NCBI GenBank assembly: GCA_032560695.1
Contig: JAWGHR010000006.1
Location: 1 to 64,000, forward strand
DNA: 64,000 nt
Source: Peptoniphilus_A harei_B
Lineage (GTDB): Bacteria > Bacillota > Clostridia > Tissierellales > Peptoniphilaceae
Reading direction: 5' to 3'
Shown: piece after piece, positions 16,945-24,791 of the stretch
Numbering within the stretch: position 1 is the first letter of the stretch
How the letters are laid out: each line of letters begins with the position of its first letter
Translations under genes and position numbers: made by a program
Notes under the pieces: model-generated
Databases searched by the model: none
Seen by the model: the letters and a program-made list of their open reading frames with translations, nothing else
What the model was told of the DNA's origin: nothing

Positions 16945-18228
16945 CTACTTAAATACATAAGACAATGCGTCAAGATCCTTTGGCGCAATCTTTATCTTTT
17001 TATCATGGACAATGTATGGGAAAGGTATCGGGTTACATCCACCCTTAAAACCTATTGTACCCCTATTCATTACAACGTCGCACAACTTACAAATAACATC
17101 ATCGCCTCTTTCAAAATATCCAGATGGACCACATATCTCGCAGGCATCAAGTACAACTCCATAGGAACCTTCTGATTTTTTAATGCAGAAAAATCTCATT
17201 TGTGCACCATCCTTTGCCTTATACAAATATCTGTGCAAATGCATATCCTCTAAGCTACTTAAAGGAATAACAATCATTCCATTTTCAGTTTGATAATCTT
17301 CAGGTGGTGAAAGGACCTGTTCCTTATTAGCATATGCCTTTCCAACCGTTAATGAAAAAGTATTAATAAATAGAACGGCAAGAAAAAAAATTGCCCAATG
17401 TCTTTTATTCTTCATTCTATACTTTATTTTTCTTAACTGAGCCCTATTGCTATATTCTTCATTAACTTTAATATTTTGCTTATATAAAATTACTGGAATA
17501 GCTATCATAATTAACATTGTTGCAAATAAAAACACATTTTCGTGATTAGCTATAAATGCAATAACTCTAAAAAAGTTAACATTTCTAGGAATGATTCCTT
17601 TAGAATAAAACCTTTGAATTATGATATTAAATTGGCTGATACCTGAACATATCAAGCTCAAAAAAACAATAATCTTTAAGATTTTACCTTCAAGTTTAAC
17701 GGAGGACTTATATATGGCAAGTCCTGATAAAATCATCATGATTATCCCAAAAACAAAGCCTAAAATCCTAAAAAGTACAATAGTTGAAACAGCACTTTCG
17801 CCATAATATACAAATTTGTTTGATTGGTTAAATACATATGGTAAATAATAAAAACACATTCCTACAAGATAAACAACAACCGATGCTGAAATGAAATTAT
17901 CATAAATTTTAGCATTTATCTTATCTTCAAATATCATAAAAATTAATATTAAAAATACCGAGATAACTATGGGCACCATAGACCAGAAATTCAATTCTGT
18001 CCTATTAATAAAATTAGGTATATTTCTTATAATTATTGAAACAATTGCTGCAATTATCCCTAAAATTAAAGAAATTATAATAACATGCTTTTTATATTTA
18101 CTTTCTTTAGTTATATAATAGGCAAGCATTAAAGAAATCATTAGAGAAAAGGCTATTCCCGCCTCCATAACTTTAATAAAAATTTTTAAAATAATTTCAC
18201 CCCCGATAAATGTATATAAGGGGAACAT
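16945..18228 (-). CDS. Fe-S-containing membrane protein, DUF2318 family
   Basis: About 427 residues. The first 270 hold about eight membrane segments; after one more segment (about 294-312) the C-terminal 110 residues form the DUF2318 domain with DACEICGPSGY, CKLCDVVMN, and TIGFKGGCNPIP, a set of Cys (CxxC, CxxC, C) that could hold a metal or Fe-S centre on the outer face. Members are constant partners of P19 and FTR1 and are thought to handle electrons or metal. The start is in doubt: the ATG at 18228 lies in the loop of a strong hairpin, whereas the best ribosome site (GGGGGTGA) precedes an ATT at 18192 whose reading LKIFIKVMEAG looks like the natural N-terminus. Confidence 0.85.
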   Translation of the reverse strand: MFPLYTFIGGEIILKIFIKVMEAGIAFSLMISLMLAYYITKESKYKKHVIIISLILGIIAAIVSIIIRNIPNFINRTELNFWSMVPIVISVFLILIFMIFEDKINAKIYDNFISASVVVYLVGMCFYYLPYVFNQSNKFVYYGESAVSTIVLFRILGFVFGIIMMILSGLAIYKSSVKLEGKILKIIVFLSLICSGISQFNIIIQRFYSKGIIPRNVNFFRVIAFIANHENVFLFATMLIMIAIPVILYKQNIKVNEEYSNRAQLRKIKYRMKNKRHWAIFFLAVLFINTFSLTVGKAYANKEQVLSPPEDYQTENGMIVIPLSSLEDMHLHRYLYKAKDGAQMRFFCIKKSEGSYGVVLDACEICGPSGYFERGDDVICKLCDVVMNRGTIGFKGGCNPIPFPYIVHDKKIKIAPKDLDALSYVFK

Positions 18229-18241
18229 GAATTCCCCTTAT
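18216..18241 (-). promoter_or_regulatory. Intercistronic hairpin over a start codon
   Basis: A perfect 10-bp stem with arms ATAAGGGGAA and TTCCCCTTAT and a 6-nt loop containing the ATG at 18228. It lies between the P19 and DUF2318 genes. No T-run follows. It may slow translation of the downstream gene or protect the upstream FTR1-P19 message from decay. Confidence 0.6.
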
Positions 18242-18264
18242 AAATATTATAAATTTTTAAAACT

Positions 18265-18930
18265 TTACCATTGTGGTCCGTTCCATTCGAAGTCAGTCCA
18301 TTCTGCAACAAGTGGTTCTGTCCAGAATCTACCTGTTACACCAGTTTCTTTATCTACGTGTAGTAAGTAGTCATTACCTGGTGCAGTAACTTCAAATTTT
18401 ACATTATAAACGCCAACACCTTCGTCAAATTTAACATTTGCACCATAGTGTGGACCATCAGATGCGTTCATTGGCATGAAGGCTACTTCTTGAACATGGT
18501 CTGAACCTTCCTTTTGTAAATAAGCTTTTACTTGTAACCATGGAACGAAATCACCAACACCATAACCTAATGTCGCACCTTCTTGTGATGCTGTAATGTC
18601 AGCTTCAATATGACAATCAGCTTCTTCTTTAGGAATTGAGTTTCCTGCTGGTTCCATATCTACTGGTTGGAAATATACACCTGAGATTACTAGAGGTCCT
18701 TCAGTATGATCATCACCAATTGGAAATTCTTCAAATCCTGCATCTTCTCCTGGAGCTGCAACTTTTGCATCTCCTGCTTCTTTCTTGTTTCCTTCAGCTG
18801 GTGTTTTTTCTTCAGTAGAAGTTTTAGCTGTATTATTAGCTTTTGTATCTTCTTTTTTACCACAAGCTGTAAACATTAATGCACACACAAGCGTCATAAC
18901 AACAAGAAATAAACTTTTCTTTTTTAACAT
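18265..18930 (-). CDS. P19/Tp34-family iron-binding lipoprotein
   Basis: A 221-residue exported lipoprotein: signal peptide with lipobox FTAC, lipid-bearing Cys at 23, then a Ser/Lys/Glu-rich linker to about residue 60. The folded domain matches the P19/Tp34 iron-transport family, with the typical strings VISGVYFQPVDMEP, ECHIEAD-like EADCHIEADI, MNASDGPHYGANV and the end RFWTEPLVAEW. The conserved Met, His and Glu residues here bind Cu/Fe in characterised members. It delivers iron to the FTR1 permease encoded upstream. Ribosome site GGAGGG. Confidence 0.92.
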   Translation of the reverse strand: MLKKKSLFLVVMTLVCALMFTACGKKEDTKANNTAKTSTEEKTPAEGNKKEAGDAKVAAPGEDAGFEEFPIGDDHTEGPLVISGVYFQPVDMEPAGNSIPKEEADCHIEADITASQEGATLGYGVGDFVPWLQVKAYLQKEGSDHVQEVAFMPMNASDGPHYGANVKFDEGVGVYNVKFEVTAPGNDYLLHVDKETGVTGRFWTEPLVAEWTDFEWNGPQW

Positions 18931-18939
18931 AATACCCTC

Positions 18940-20277
18940 CTATTTTTTTTCTTGGCTGGCTTCAAGCTCAGCTCTAATTTTTTTGTTTCTATTATTTTGA
19001 TAGATAACAGAAACAATGGTTACTACTAATAGAATAATTTGTGGAATAAGATTTTCATACCTATCGTATATACCTATAACTTCAGCAGACCATCCATTCA
19101 TCCAAGGAACTACAGTTCTGCCAATTACATCTGCTTCTTGTAATTCTCCTATGCCCTTTCCTAAGAAAGACAAGCAAAGTATAAACATTAGCCAAGAAGT
19201 AAATGTAAAGAATGGTTTTAATGGTAGCCTTACAGAAACTTTAGCAATTAAATAATATACAATTGCAAGTATTATCGCGGCAACTAAAAGTCCAATCCAC
19301 ATATGCATTGGATTATCAGAAATACCTGTTCTCATACCTTGGAAAAACAAAATAAGTTCTGCACCCTCTCTTGCTACTGCTAAGAATGAAGTGAAAGATA
19401 AGGCAAAATAATTACCCTTGGAAACAGATTGCTCAACTTTGTTTTTAATGTATCTATTCCAAACTTCAACTTCAGATTTAGAAAGCATCCAATTGGATAC
19501 ATAGAATAGTACGATAACAGCAAGAAACATCGCAATTCCTTCGAATATTTCTTGTCCCATTCCAGACTCAACTTCTCCCACTGTATTGGCGATGATATTA
19601 AATACTCCAGCTAGGACTGCTGAAAAAACAATGCCTAGCAAGGCTCCAATATATACACCTTTTAAATAAATTCTATTATTAGTCTTTGATAAATATGCAG
19701 CAATGGCAGCTACAACTAAAATGGCTTCAAGTCCTTCACGAAGTGTAAGTCCAAGAACTGCAAAAAATGTGCCAAATCTTTTTAGTAGCTCTCCCAACAA
19801 CTGACCTGTTGAAAGGCTGTTTGCATCTTCTTGACTTTGACCACTGGACTTAGAATCTCCAGAGGTTCCATCAAGAGTGTGGGCATCTTCATGAAGATAA
19901 GTTATAAGTGCATCAATTTCATCTTTAACTTCTTTTGGGTCTGCATCTTCTTTGATAGAATTTTTTGCTCTGTAAAATTGATGTTCAACCATTGAACCCC
20001 TTTGGCCTGAAATTGCAGACATAGTTGTTTTTTCAAATCCAATTTTTTCATAGAATTTAAAGTAAGCAACATTAATTGCATCTGTGGCTGCTTTTTTAGC
20101 ATCCTTATCTCCAGGCTTGTAAACTTCCACAGCTTTTTGTAAATGTTCTGACATAGCATCAGCGACTTCAACCCAGTTACTATAATTTGTTTCTGCTGCA
20201 AAAGCAGGCATGAAAGTGAGGCTAATCATGATTACTATCATTGCAAAAATGCTAGTCCTTTTCTTTAATAAATTCAT
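18940..20277 (-). CDS. FTR1-family iron permease with exported N-terminal domain
   Basis: A 445-residue protein. After a signal peptide (about 1-29, ending AFA) comes an outside helical domain of about 130 residues containing HEDAH, followed by seven membrane segments. Two REXXE motifs, LREGLEAI (about 180-184) and AREGAELI (about 302), are the iron-handling signature of FTR1 permeases. I start at 20277 (GAGGG upstream); an earlier ATG in frame lies inside the preceding gene and has no site. With P19 and DUF2318 proteins it forms the FetMP/P19-type ferrous-iron uptake system. Confidence 0.92.
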   Translation of the reverse strand: MNLLKKRTSIFAMIVIMISLTFMPAFAAETNYSNWVEVADAMSEHLQKAVEVYKPGDKDAKKAATDAINVAYFKFYEKIGFEKTTMSAISGQRGSMVEHQFYRAKNSIKEDADPKEVKDEIDALITYLHEDAHTLDGTSGDSKSSGQSQEDANSLSTGQLLGELLKRFGTFFAVLGLTLREGLEAILVVAAIAAYLSKTNNRIYLKGVYIGALLGIVFSAVLAGVFNIIANTVGEVESGMGQEIFEGIAMFLAVIVLFYVSNWMLSKSEVEVWNRYIKNKVEQSVSKGNYFALSFTSFLAVAREGAELILFFQGMRTGISDNPMHMWIGLLVAAIILAIVYYLIAKVSVRLPLKPFFTFTSWLMFILCLSFLGKGIGELQEADVIGRTVVPWMNGWSAEVIGIYDRYENLIPQIILLVVTIVSVIYQNNRNKKIRAELEASQEKK

Positions 20278-20279
20278 CT

Positions 20280-20957
20280 CTATCCCTCTTTTTTTATTAA
20301 ACTTCCATCTTCCATTTGGCAAAGTGTATTGCCATATTTTAAAATATCAAGCTCATGAGTAACTATAATAAGTGCAGTACCTTTAGAATTTATTTTTTTT
20401 AATAAATCCATTATCTCCATAGTAGTATTTTTATCCAAATCACTTGTAGGCTCATCTAAAATCAAAAGTTCCGGCGAATTAATCATAGATCTGGCTATCA
20501 GCACTCTTTTTAGCTCTCCTCCAGATAAATTTTTAGGAAAATCATCTTTCAAATGCAAAATTCCCATCTCATCAAGAAGCATAGCTGCTTTTTCATAAGC
20601 AGAGTCATCTCTTTTAAATAGATAATAAGGAAGAGACACATTCTCTAAAACATTTAAATTTGGAAGTGTTCCTAGACTTTGTGGCACAAAACCTATGACT
20701 TCATTCCTATATTTGCTAATTTCTCTATCAGAAAAATCACTCATATCTTTGCCCTTAGCAAAAATTTTACCTTCAGTCGGTTTTAATAAACCAGACAAAA
20801 GATTTAAAAAAGTTGACTTCCCAGAACCACTTCTGCCAATTATATTGACAAAATCTCCCCCCTCCAAGGTAAAGTTTACATTTTTAACTGCAAAAAGTGT
20901 ATTAGAACCTCTCTTAAAACTCTTGCTTAAATTTTCAGTTTTAATTATTGATTCCAT
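20280..20957 (-). CDS. ABC transporter ATP-binding protein (orphan in the iron operon)
   Basis: A 225-residue ATPase with Walker A GRSGSGKST, Q-loop FVPQSLG, signature LSGGELKRVLIARS, Walker B LLILDEP and H-loop VTHE. The start is the ATG at 20957, which shares one base with the stop codon of the DUF4418 gene; an upstream TTG in frame has no ribosome site. No permease gene is adjacent. The third FtsX-type permease, eight genes downstream, is the likely partner. FtsX/LolD type by sequence. Confidence 0.9.
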   Translation of the reverse strand: MESIIKTENLSKSFKRGSNTLFAVKNVNFTLEGGDFVNIIGRSGSGKSTFLNLLSGLLKPTEGKIFAKGKDMSDFSDREISKYRNEVIGFVPQSLGTLPNLNVLENVSLPYYLFKRDDSAYEKAAMLLDEMGILHLKDDFPKNLSGGELKRVLIARSMINSPELLILDEPTSDLDKNTTMEIMDLLKKINSKGTALIIVTHELDILKYGNTLCQMEDGSLIKKEG

Positions 20958-21352
20958 TATGAATTTCTTTCTTTCATACAATAATAAATATTAACTAAAA
21001 CCAATATGCCTGACAACAATGTGCAAAATGGAATGGTTTTTGCTCTGCAAGCCATATCAGCTTTCATGCATCCACCAATAAGTACATGAGCGTTTAGTAT
21101 CTCTAAAATACCAATTGCTATATTTGAAATAGATAATCCTAAAGATATTTTTGAATCTTTAACTACAATAAGAATGATTGCTAATACTAAAATGACTGCG
21201 CCAATACCCATAGTCATATTTCCCATCCAATGGCATTTCATGAACATCCCATTTTCCATAGGAGGACAAACTGGTGTTATAAATTTTGGTGCAAGCACTA
21301 ACAAGAGACCTATAATAGCAGAAATATATCCTAAAATCTTTTTTCTACTCAT
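20957..21352 (-). CDS. DUF4418 family membrane protein
   Basis: A 131-residue protein with four membrane segments and short outside loops. Two outside motifs are recognisable: PVCPPMENGMFMKCHWMG (about 27-44) and GGCMKADMACRAKTIPFC (about 93-110). Their Cys, Met and His content suggests metal contact. This matches the DUF4418 family, which has no established function and is often next to ABC transporter genes. It heads the iron operon; the ribosome site is AGAAAGGA. Confidence 0.8.
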   Translation of the reverse strand: MSRKKILGYISAIIGLLLVLAPKFITPVCPPMENGMFMKCHWMGNMTMGIGAVILVLAIILIVVKDSKISLGLSISNIAIGILEILNAHVLIGGCMKADMACRAKTIPFCTLLSGILVLVNIYYCMKERNS

Positions 21353-21535
21353 TTTAATTATCCTTTCTACTTATCTTTATTGATGACATTGTAATATAAA
21401 AACGTGTTTATATTTTTTTGAAAATTACATTAATTAAATGTAAATTGGTAATTAATATCATTTAATCATCATTTTTAATTATAGTGTGTAATTTTATTAA
21501 ATTTTTACATGATTTTCTTAGAATATATTTAACAA
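21353..21535. other. Upstream region of the iron operon
   Basis: About 180 bp, extremely AT-rich, between the first gene of the iron operon and the second IS remnant. The operon promoter must lie here. I see the imperfect palindrome ATTAATTAAATGTAAATTGG and TATATT-type -10 candidates, but no convincing -35/-10 pair and no clear Fur box. Confidence 0.35.
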
Positions 21536-21730
21536 AATTTAAAAGAATTTAGATCTTGTGTCACTGCTTTTAATAAGTGGTTTGATGAAATATGCAATTC
21601 TTTTGACTATCCTTGGTCTAATGGTCCTCTTGAAGGCACACATACTAAGATAAAAACTTTAAAGAGAAATTATTTTGGTATGAAAAATTTTAATTTATAT
21701 AGAAAAAGAATTATGTTTGTATGTAAGTAG
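21536..21730 (+). pseudogene. Transposase C-terminal fragment
   Basis: The frame reads NLKEFRSCVTAFNKWFDEI and then YPWSNGPLEGTHTKIKTLKR to a TAG at 21728-21730. It contains the last catalytic acidic residue (GPLEG) of the ISL3 transposase and nothing upstream of it. There is no start codon. Confidence 0.85.
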
Positions 21731-21903
21731 TGATAGGAAAACGGAAAAATTCACAAAACCCCTAGGAGTTTTGTTGCTATGCTTATTTTTAATGGTTTTT
21801 TTGTTATTTTAGATTTGATAGTTTAATTAGCGTCTAAGTGTTGATTTTTAAATGAAAAGAGAGACTCGAGTTAACGAGTCTCCCCAATATTTAACATAGA
21901 GCC
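21536..21903 (+). mobile_element. ISL3-family insertion sequence remnant, copy 2 (right end)
   Basis: A 368-bp fragment nearly identical to the last 369 bp of copy 1 (11787-12155), in the same orientation. It holds the last 64 codons of the transposase, the subterminal hairpin GAGACTCG-agttaa-CGAGTCTC (21861-21882) and the terminal ...TTAACATAGAGCC (21891-21903). The left 70 % of the element is absent. Together with copy 1 it frames the iron operon as a pair of direct repeats. Confidence 0.85.
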
Positions 21904-21905
21904 AA

Positions 21906-21932
21906 AAAGAATACTCCCTAAGAAGTATTCTT
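21906..21932 (-). terminator. Terminator of the feo operon
   Basis: On the minus strand the stem AAGAATACT-(loop)-AGTATTCTT is followed by TTT, directly after the Cys-rich microprotein gene and 3 bp from the IS end. Confidence 0.75.
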
Positions 21933-21938
21933 CAAAGA

Positions 21939-22085
21939 TTATTTTTCTATTTCATGACTTGGACAAGCTGCGTGACAAGAGTCACATCCGCAACCGCATC
22001 CATCTTTTTTACTAAAAACTCTTCTTCCTGCAAGTACAAGTGCAAGAATAATTACTAGACCAATAACAATATTAATTGGATTCAT
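21939..22085 (-). CDS. FeoB-associated Cys-rich membrane microprotein
   Basis: A 48-residue protein. An N-terminal membrane segment (about 4-20) is followed by a basic RRVFSKK stretch and a Cys-rich tail with GCGCGCDSCHAACPSH (six Cys, two His). This matches the small FeoB-associated Cys-rich protein family found behind feoB in Firmicutes. The ATG lies inside the last codons of feoB (14-bp overlap) with GAGGTGG six bases upstream. It probably sits in the membrane with FeoB and presents a metal-binding tail to the cytoplasm; the exact role is not known. Confidence 0.88.
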   Translation of the reverse strand: MNPINIVIGLVIILALVLAGRRVFSKKDGCGCGCDSCHAACPSHEIEK

Positions 22086-24234
22086 ACTTTACCACCTCGT
22101 CGTTTTCCTTGTTTGAAAAATTTTTATTTTCAAGCTTTGACCTATCCTTCCTAAAGAGTAAATATCCGTAGATAAATAATACTACTACTGCAAGACCTGT
22201 CATTAGGTTAAAGGATCCGCCTTCGATTACTCTTCCAAATTGGTAAATCATAAAGGCAACTGTGTAAGAGAAAAGTAATTGGTAACCAATTGCTAGTCCA
22301 AACCACTTATTTGAACCCATTTCTTCTTTTATTGCTCCCGTTGCTGCAAAGCAAGGAACTGTAAGTTGATTAAAGAAGACAAAGGCAAAGGCTGATGCCA
22401 CAGAGAATTTAGAAGCTACAAGAGCAACCATGCTGGAATCCTCTGCTCCAACTTCTCCTATACCTGCAAGAACTCCATAAGTTCCTACTACAATTTCTTT
22501 GGCAACTAGGCCAAGGATTGTAGCAACACTTGCCATCCAATCTCCAAATCCAAGTGGAGCAAAGATTGGTGCAATAATTTTACCAAATCCTGCTAAAATT
22601 GAATCTTCTGGATCTGCATTGAAATCCACGAAGTGTCCATCAAGGGAGATAGATTTTAAGAAGAAGACTGCAACTGTTGCAAGAAGGATTACTGTACCTG
22701 CCTTAACAATAAAGGCCTTACATCTAAACCAAGTTGCTTTGAAAATATTTCTTGCACTTGGCATATGATATTCAGGAAGTTCCATTACAAAAGGTGCAGG
22801 ATCTCCTGAGAAGTACTTAGTCTTCTTTAAGATTATACCTGAAACAACTACTGCCATTATCCCTCCGAAGTACCAAATAGGTGCGTACCACCAGCTGCCA
22901 CCTAAGAAGGCAGCAAACATGGCAATAACATCAAGCTTTGCACCACATGGCATGAAGGAGGCAGTCATTATTGTCATCCTTCTGTCGTTGTCTGACTCAA
23001 TTGTCCTTGTTCCCATAATGGCAGGAACTGAACAACCTGTTCCCATAAGAATTGGAATGAAAGACTTACCTGATAGACCAAACTTTCTAAATACCCTGTC
23101 TAGGATAAAGGCAATTCTTGACATATAACCAATATCTTCAAGGATTGCAATAAATAGGAATAAAACTGCAATTACTGGTAAGAAACCAAGTACAGCCCCA
23201 ACACCAGCAATAATACCATCAACTAATAGTGATGATAGGAATTCTGATGTGCCAGCATTTTCTAAAAATCCTCTAAAGTTTTCGCCAATAATTTCTTTGA
23301 AGAAAACGTCATTTACCCAGTCAGTCACTGGACCTCCAACGAAGTTAATGGCAATTATATAAACAAGAGTTATAACTCCAACAAAAATTGGAATTGAAAG
23401 GAATCTGTTTGTGACAATCCTGTCGATTTTGTCAGAGGTTGTCATTCCCTTTCTTCCCTTTTTCACGGTGTCCTTTGTAACATTTGAAACAAAGTTGTAC
23501 CTTCCGTCTGTGATAATTCCCTCTCCATCGTCGTCATACTTTTCTTCAGCTTCTTCAATAATTTCTTCAAGCCTTCTAGTTTCTTTGCCGTAAAGAGGAT
23601 ATTCTTCTATTATTTTTTCGTCTTGTTCAAAGAACTTAACTGCAAGCCATCTCTTAGCAGGATTGTCCTTGATAACAGAAAATTCTTCGATTTCCTTAAT
23701 ATATTTTTCTACATCTTCTTCAAACTCTTGATAAGTCATCTTCTTTTGACCTGCTACTGATTTTGCAGTCTCAATTAACTTATCAATGTTTTCATTTTTA
23801 AGAGCAGAAATCTCAACAATCTTACAACCAAGATCTTTTTCTAATTTCTTGATGTCAATGAAGTCGTTGTTCTTTCTCACAACATCCATCATGTTTAGGG
23901 CAATCACCACAGGGATGCCCAGTTCAAGAAGTTGAGTTGCTAAAAATAAGTTTCTCTCGATATTTGTTGCATCAACAACATCTATAATTACATCAGGTCT
24001 TTCATTTACAAGATAGTCCCTTGATACAACTTCTTCCAAAGTGTAGGGAGAAAGGGAATAAATTCCCGGCAAATCTGTAAAGTGAACTTCTTTGTCTTTT
24101 TTATACTTACCAGTCTTTTGTTCAACAGTTACCCCTGGCCAGTTACCAACATATTGGTTGGAACCAGTTAAACTGTTGAAAAGTGTGGACTTACCACTAT
24201 TGGGATTACCAGCAAGTGCAATAGTTATTGCCAT
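22072..24234 (-). CDS. feoB: Ferrous iron transporter FeoB
   Basis: A 720-residue membrane GTPase for Fe(II) uptake. G-domain motifs are intact: GNPNSGKST (9-17), the switch region NWPGVTVEQK, DLPG (54-57) and NMMD. A GDI-like helical linker follows (about 165-285), and then two Gate-type halves; the conserved metal-path Cys residues are visible in GTGCSVPAIMGTR and MPCGAKL. The start is 1 bp past the feoA stop region with a ribosome site of AGGA type. Its N-terminal G domain and Fe core have normal length. Confidence 0.96.
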   Translation of the reverse strand: MAITIALAGNPNSGKSTLFNSLTGSNQYVGNWPGVTVEQKTGKYKKDKEVHFTDLPGIYSLSPYTLEEVVSRDYLVNERPDVIIDVVDATNIERNLFLATQLLELGIPVVIALNMMDVVRKNNDFIDIKKLEKDLGCKIVEISALKNENIDKLIETAKSVAGQKKMTYQEFEEDVEKYIKEIEEFSVIKDNPAKRWLAVKFFEQDEKIIEEYPLYGKETRRLEEIIEEAEEKYDDDGEGIITDGRYNFVSNVTKDTVKKGRKGMTTSDKIDRIVTNRFLSIPIFVGVITLVYIIAINFVGGPVTDWVNDVFFKEIIGENFRGFLENAGTSEFLSSLLVDGIIAGVGAVLGFLPVIAVLFLFIAILEDIGYMSRIAFILDRVFRKFGLSGKSFIPILMGTGCSVPAIMGTRTIESDNDRRMTIMTASFMPCGAKLDVIAMFAAFLGGSWWYAPIWYFGGIMAVVVSGIILKKTKYFSGDPAPFVMELPEYHMPSARNIFKATWFRCKAFIVKAGTVILLATVAVFFLKSISLDGHFVDFNADPEDSILAGFGKIIAPIFAPLGFGDWMASVATILGLVAKEIVVGTYGVLAGIGEVGAEDSSMVALVASKFSVASAFAFVFFNQLTVPCFAATGAIKEEMGSNKWFGLAIGYQLLFSYTVAFMIYQFGRVIEGGSFNLMTGLAVVVLFIYGYLLFRKDRSKLENKNFSNKENDEVVKYESN

Positions 24235-24235
24235 C

Positions 24236-24481
24236 TTAATCCTCCTTTTCTATTTCTTCGACAGAAATCAGTTCAGCATCAGCTCGTCTTAGGCTGAGCT
24301 CGTAATTTCTTATATTAATTTGAATAGGGTCACCTAGGGGTGCAACCTTTCTTATGTAAACCTCAGCATTTTTTGTTATACCCATGTCCATAATCCTTCT
24401 CTTTAGAGGACCTGTACCATTAATTTTTTTCACTCTATAGTATTTTCCTACTACTGCATCTTTTAAAGTTTGCAAGCTCAC
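24236..24481 (-). CDS. feoA: FeoA domain protein
   Basis: An 81-residue SH3-like cytoplasmic protein. The strings GTGPLKRRIMDMGITKNAEV and GDPIQINIRNYELSLRRADA are typical FeoA signatures (L..MG...G and GDPI.....). It binds FeoB and modulates its GTPase cycle. Its start overlaps the upstream feoA-like gene by 4 bp (ATGA-type coupling). Confidence 0.93.
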   Translation of the reverse strand: MSLQTLKDAVVGKYYRVKKINGTGPLKRRIMDMGITKNAEVYIRKVAPLGDPIQINIRNYELSLRRADAELISVEEIEKED

Positions 24482-24741
24482 ATCTCCTCTACCATAATTT
24501 TTCTAGCTATATCCTTGCCAATTGCAACTCTTGCATCCTTAATGGAAACAATTAAGTTGCCGTCATTTTCATTTACAACTTTTATAACTGCGCCCTTAAC
24601 AAAACCTAGATTTGCCAGATGAGACTCTGTTACATCACTGTTCCTAAGAGTCTTAACCCTTAAAATCTTAAAATTTACATTTAAGGGAGCCATTAATAAG
24701 CTAAGCATTTGATCACTCGTTTCTAATTTATATAAATCCAT
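24478..24741 (-). CDS. FeoA domain protein (second copy, divergent)
   Basis: An 87-residue protein with a FeoA-type SH3-like domain: ESHLANLGFVKGAVIKV followed by GNLIVSIKDARVAIGKDIARKI. It lacks the GDP motif of the partner FeoA, so the two are probably not interchangeable. The first ATG (24741) has a poor ribosome site; a second ATG in frame at 24708 (MLSLLMAPLNV) has GAGTG five bases upstream and may be the real start. Two feoA genes before feoB are common in anaerobic Firmicutes. Confidence 0.85.
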   Translation of the reverse strand: MDLYKLETSDQMLSLLMAPLNVNFKILRVKTLRNSDVTESHLANLGFVKGAVIKVVNENDGNLIVSIKDARVAIGKDIARKIMVEEM

Positions 24742-24759
24742 TAAACTTAAATCAATATT

Positions 24760-24774
24760 TGAATTTGATTATCA
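24760..24774 (-). promoter_or_regulatory. Fur-like operator of the feo operon
   Basis: On the minus strand TGATAATcAAATTCA resembles the 7-1-7 Fur palindrome TGATAATnATTATCA: the left half is perfect and the right half matches at 4 of 7 positions. It lies about 12 bp after the -10 element, a place where a bound repressor would block transcription. Iron control of feo is expected from the family. Confidence 0.5.
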
Positions 24775-24785
24775 TTTGCTTAATT

Positions 24786-24791
24786 ATTATA
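24786..24791 (-). promoter_or_regulatory. -10 element of the feo promoter
   Basis: Consensus TATAAT on the minus strand. A weak -35 (TTTAAA) lies 17 bp upstream. It precedes the Fur-like box and the first feoA gene. Confidence 0.5.

Noticed and set aside
21353..21480. Fur box of the iron operon
   Set aside because: Several ATTAAT/ATTAAA repeats occur, but no match as good as the one in front of feo, and random AT-rich DNA gives similar hits.
12156..21535. Target-site duplication for the ISL3 pair
   Set aside because: The bases next to the two right ends (TATTTTAA and AAAAAGAA) do not match, and no left ends exist to compare.
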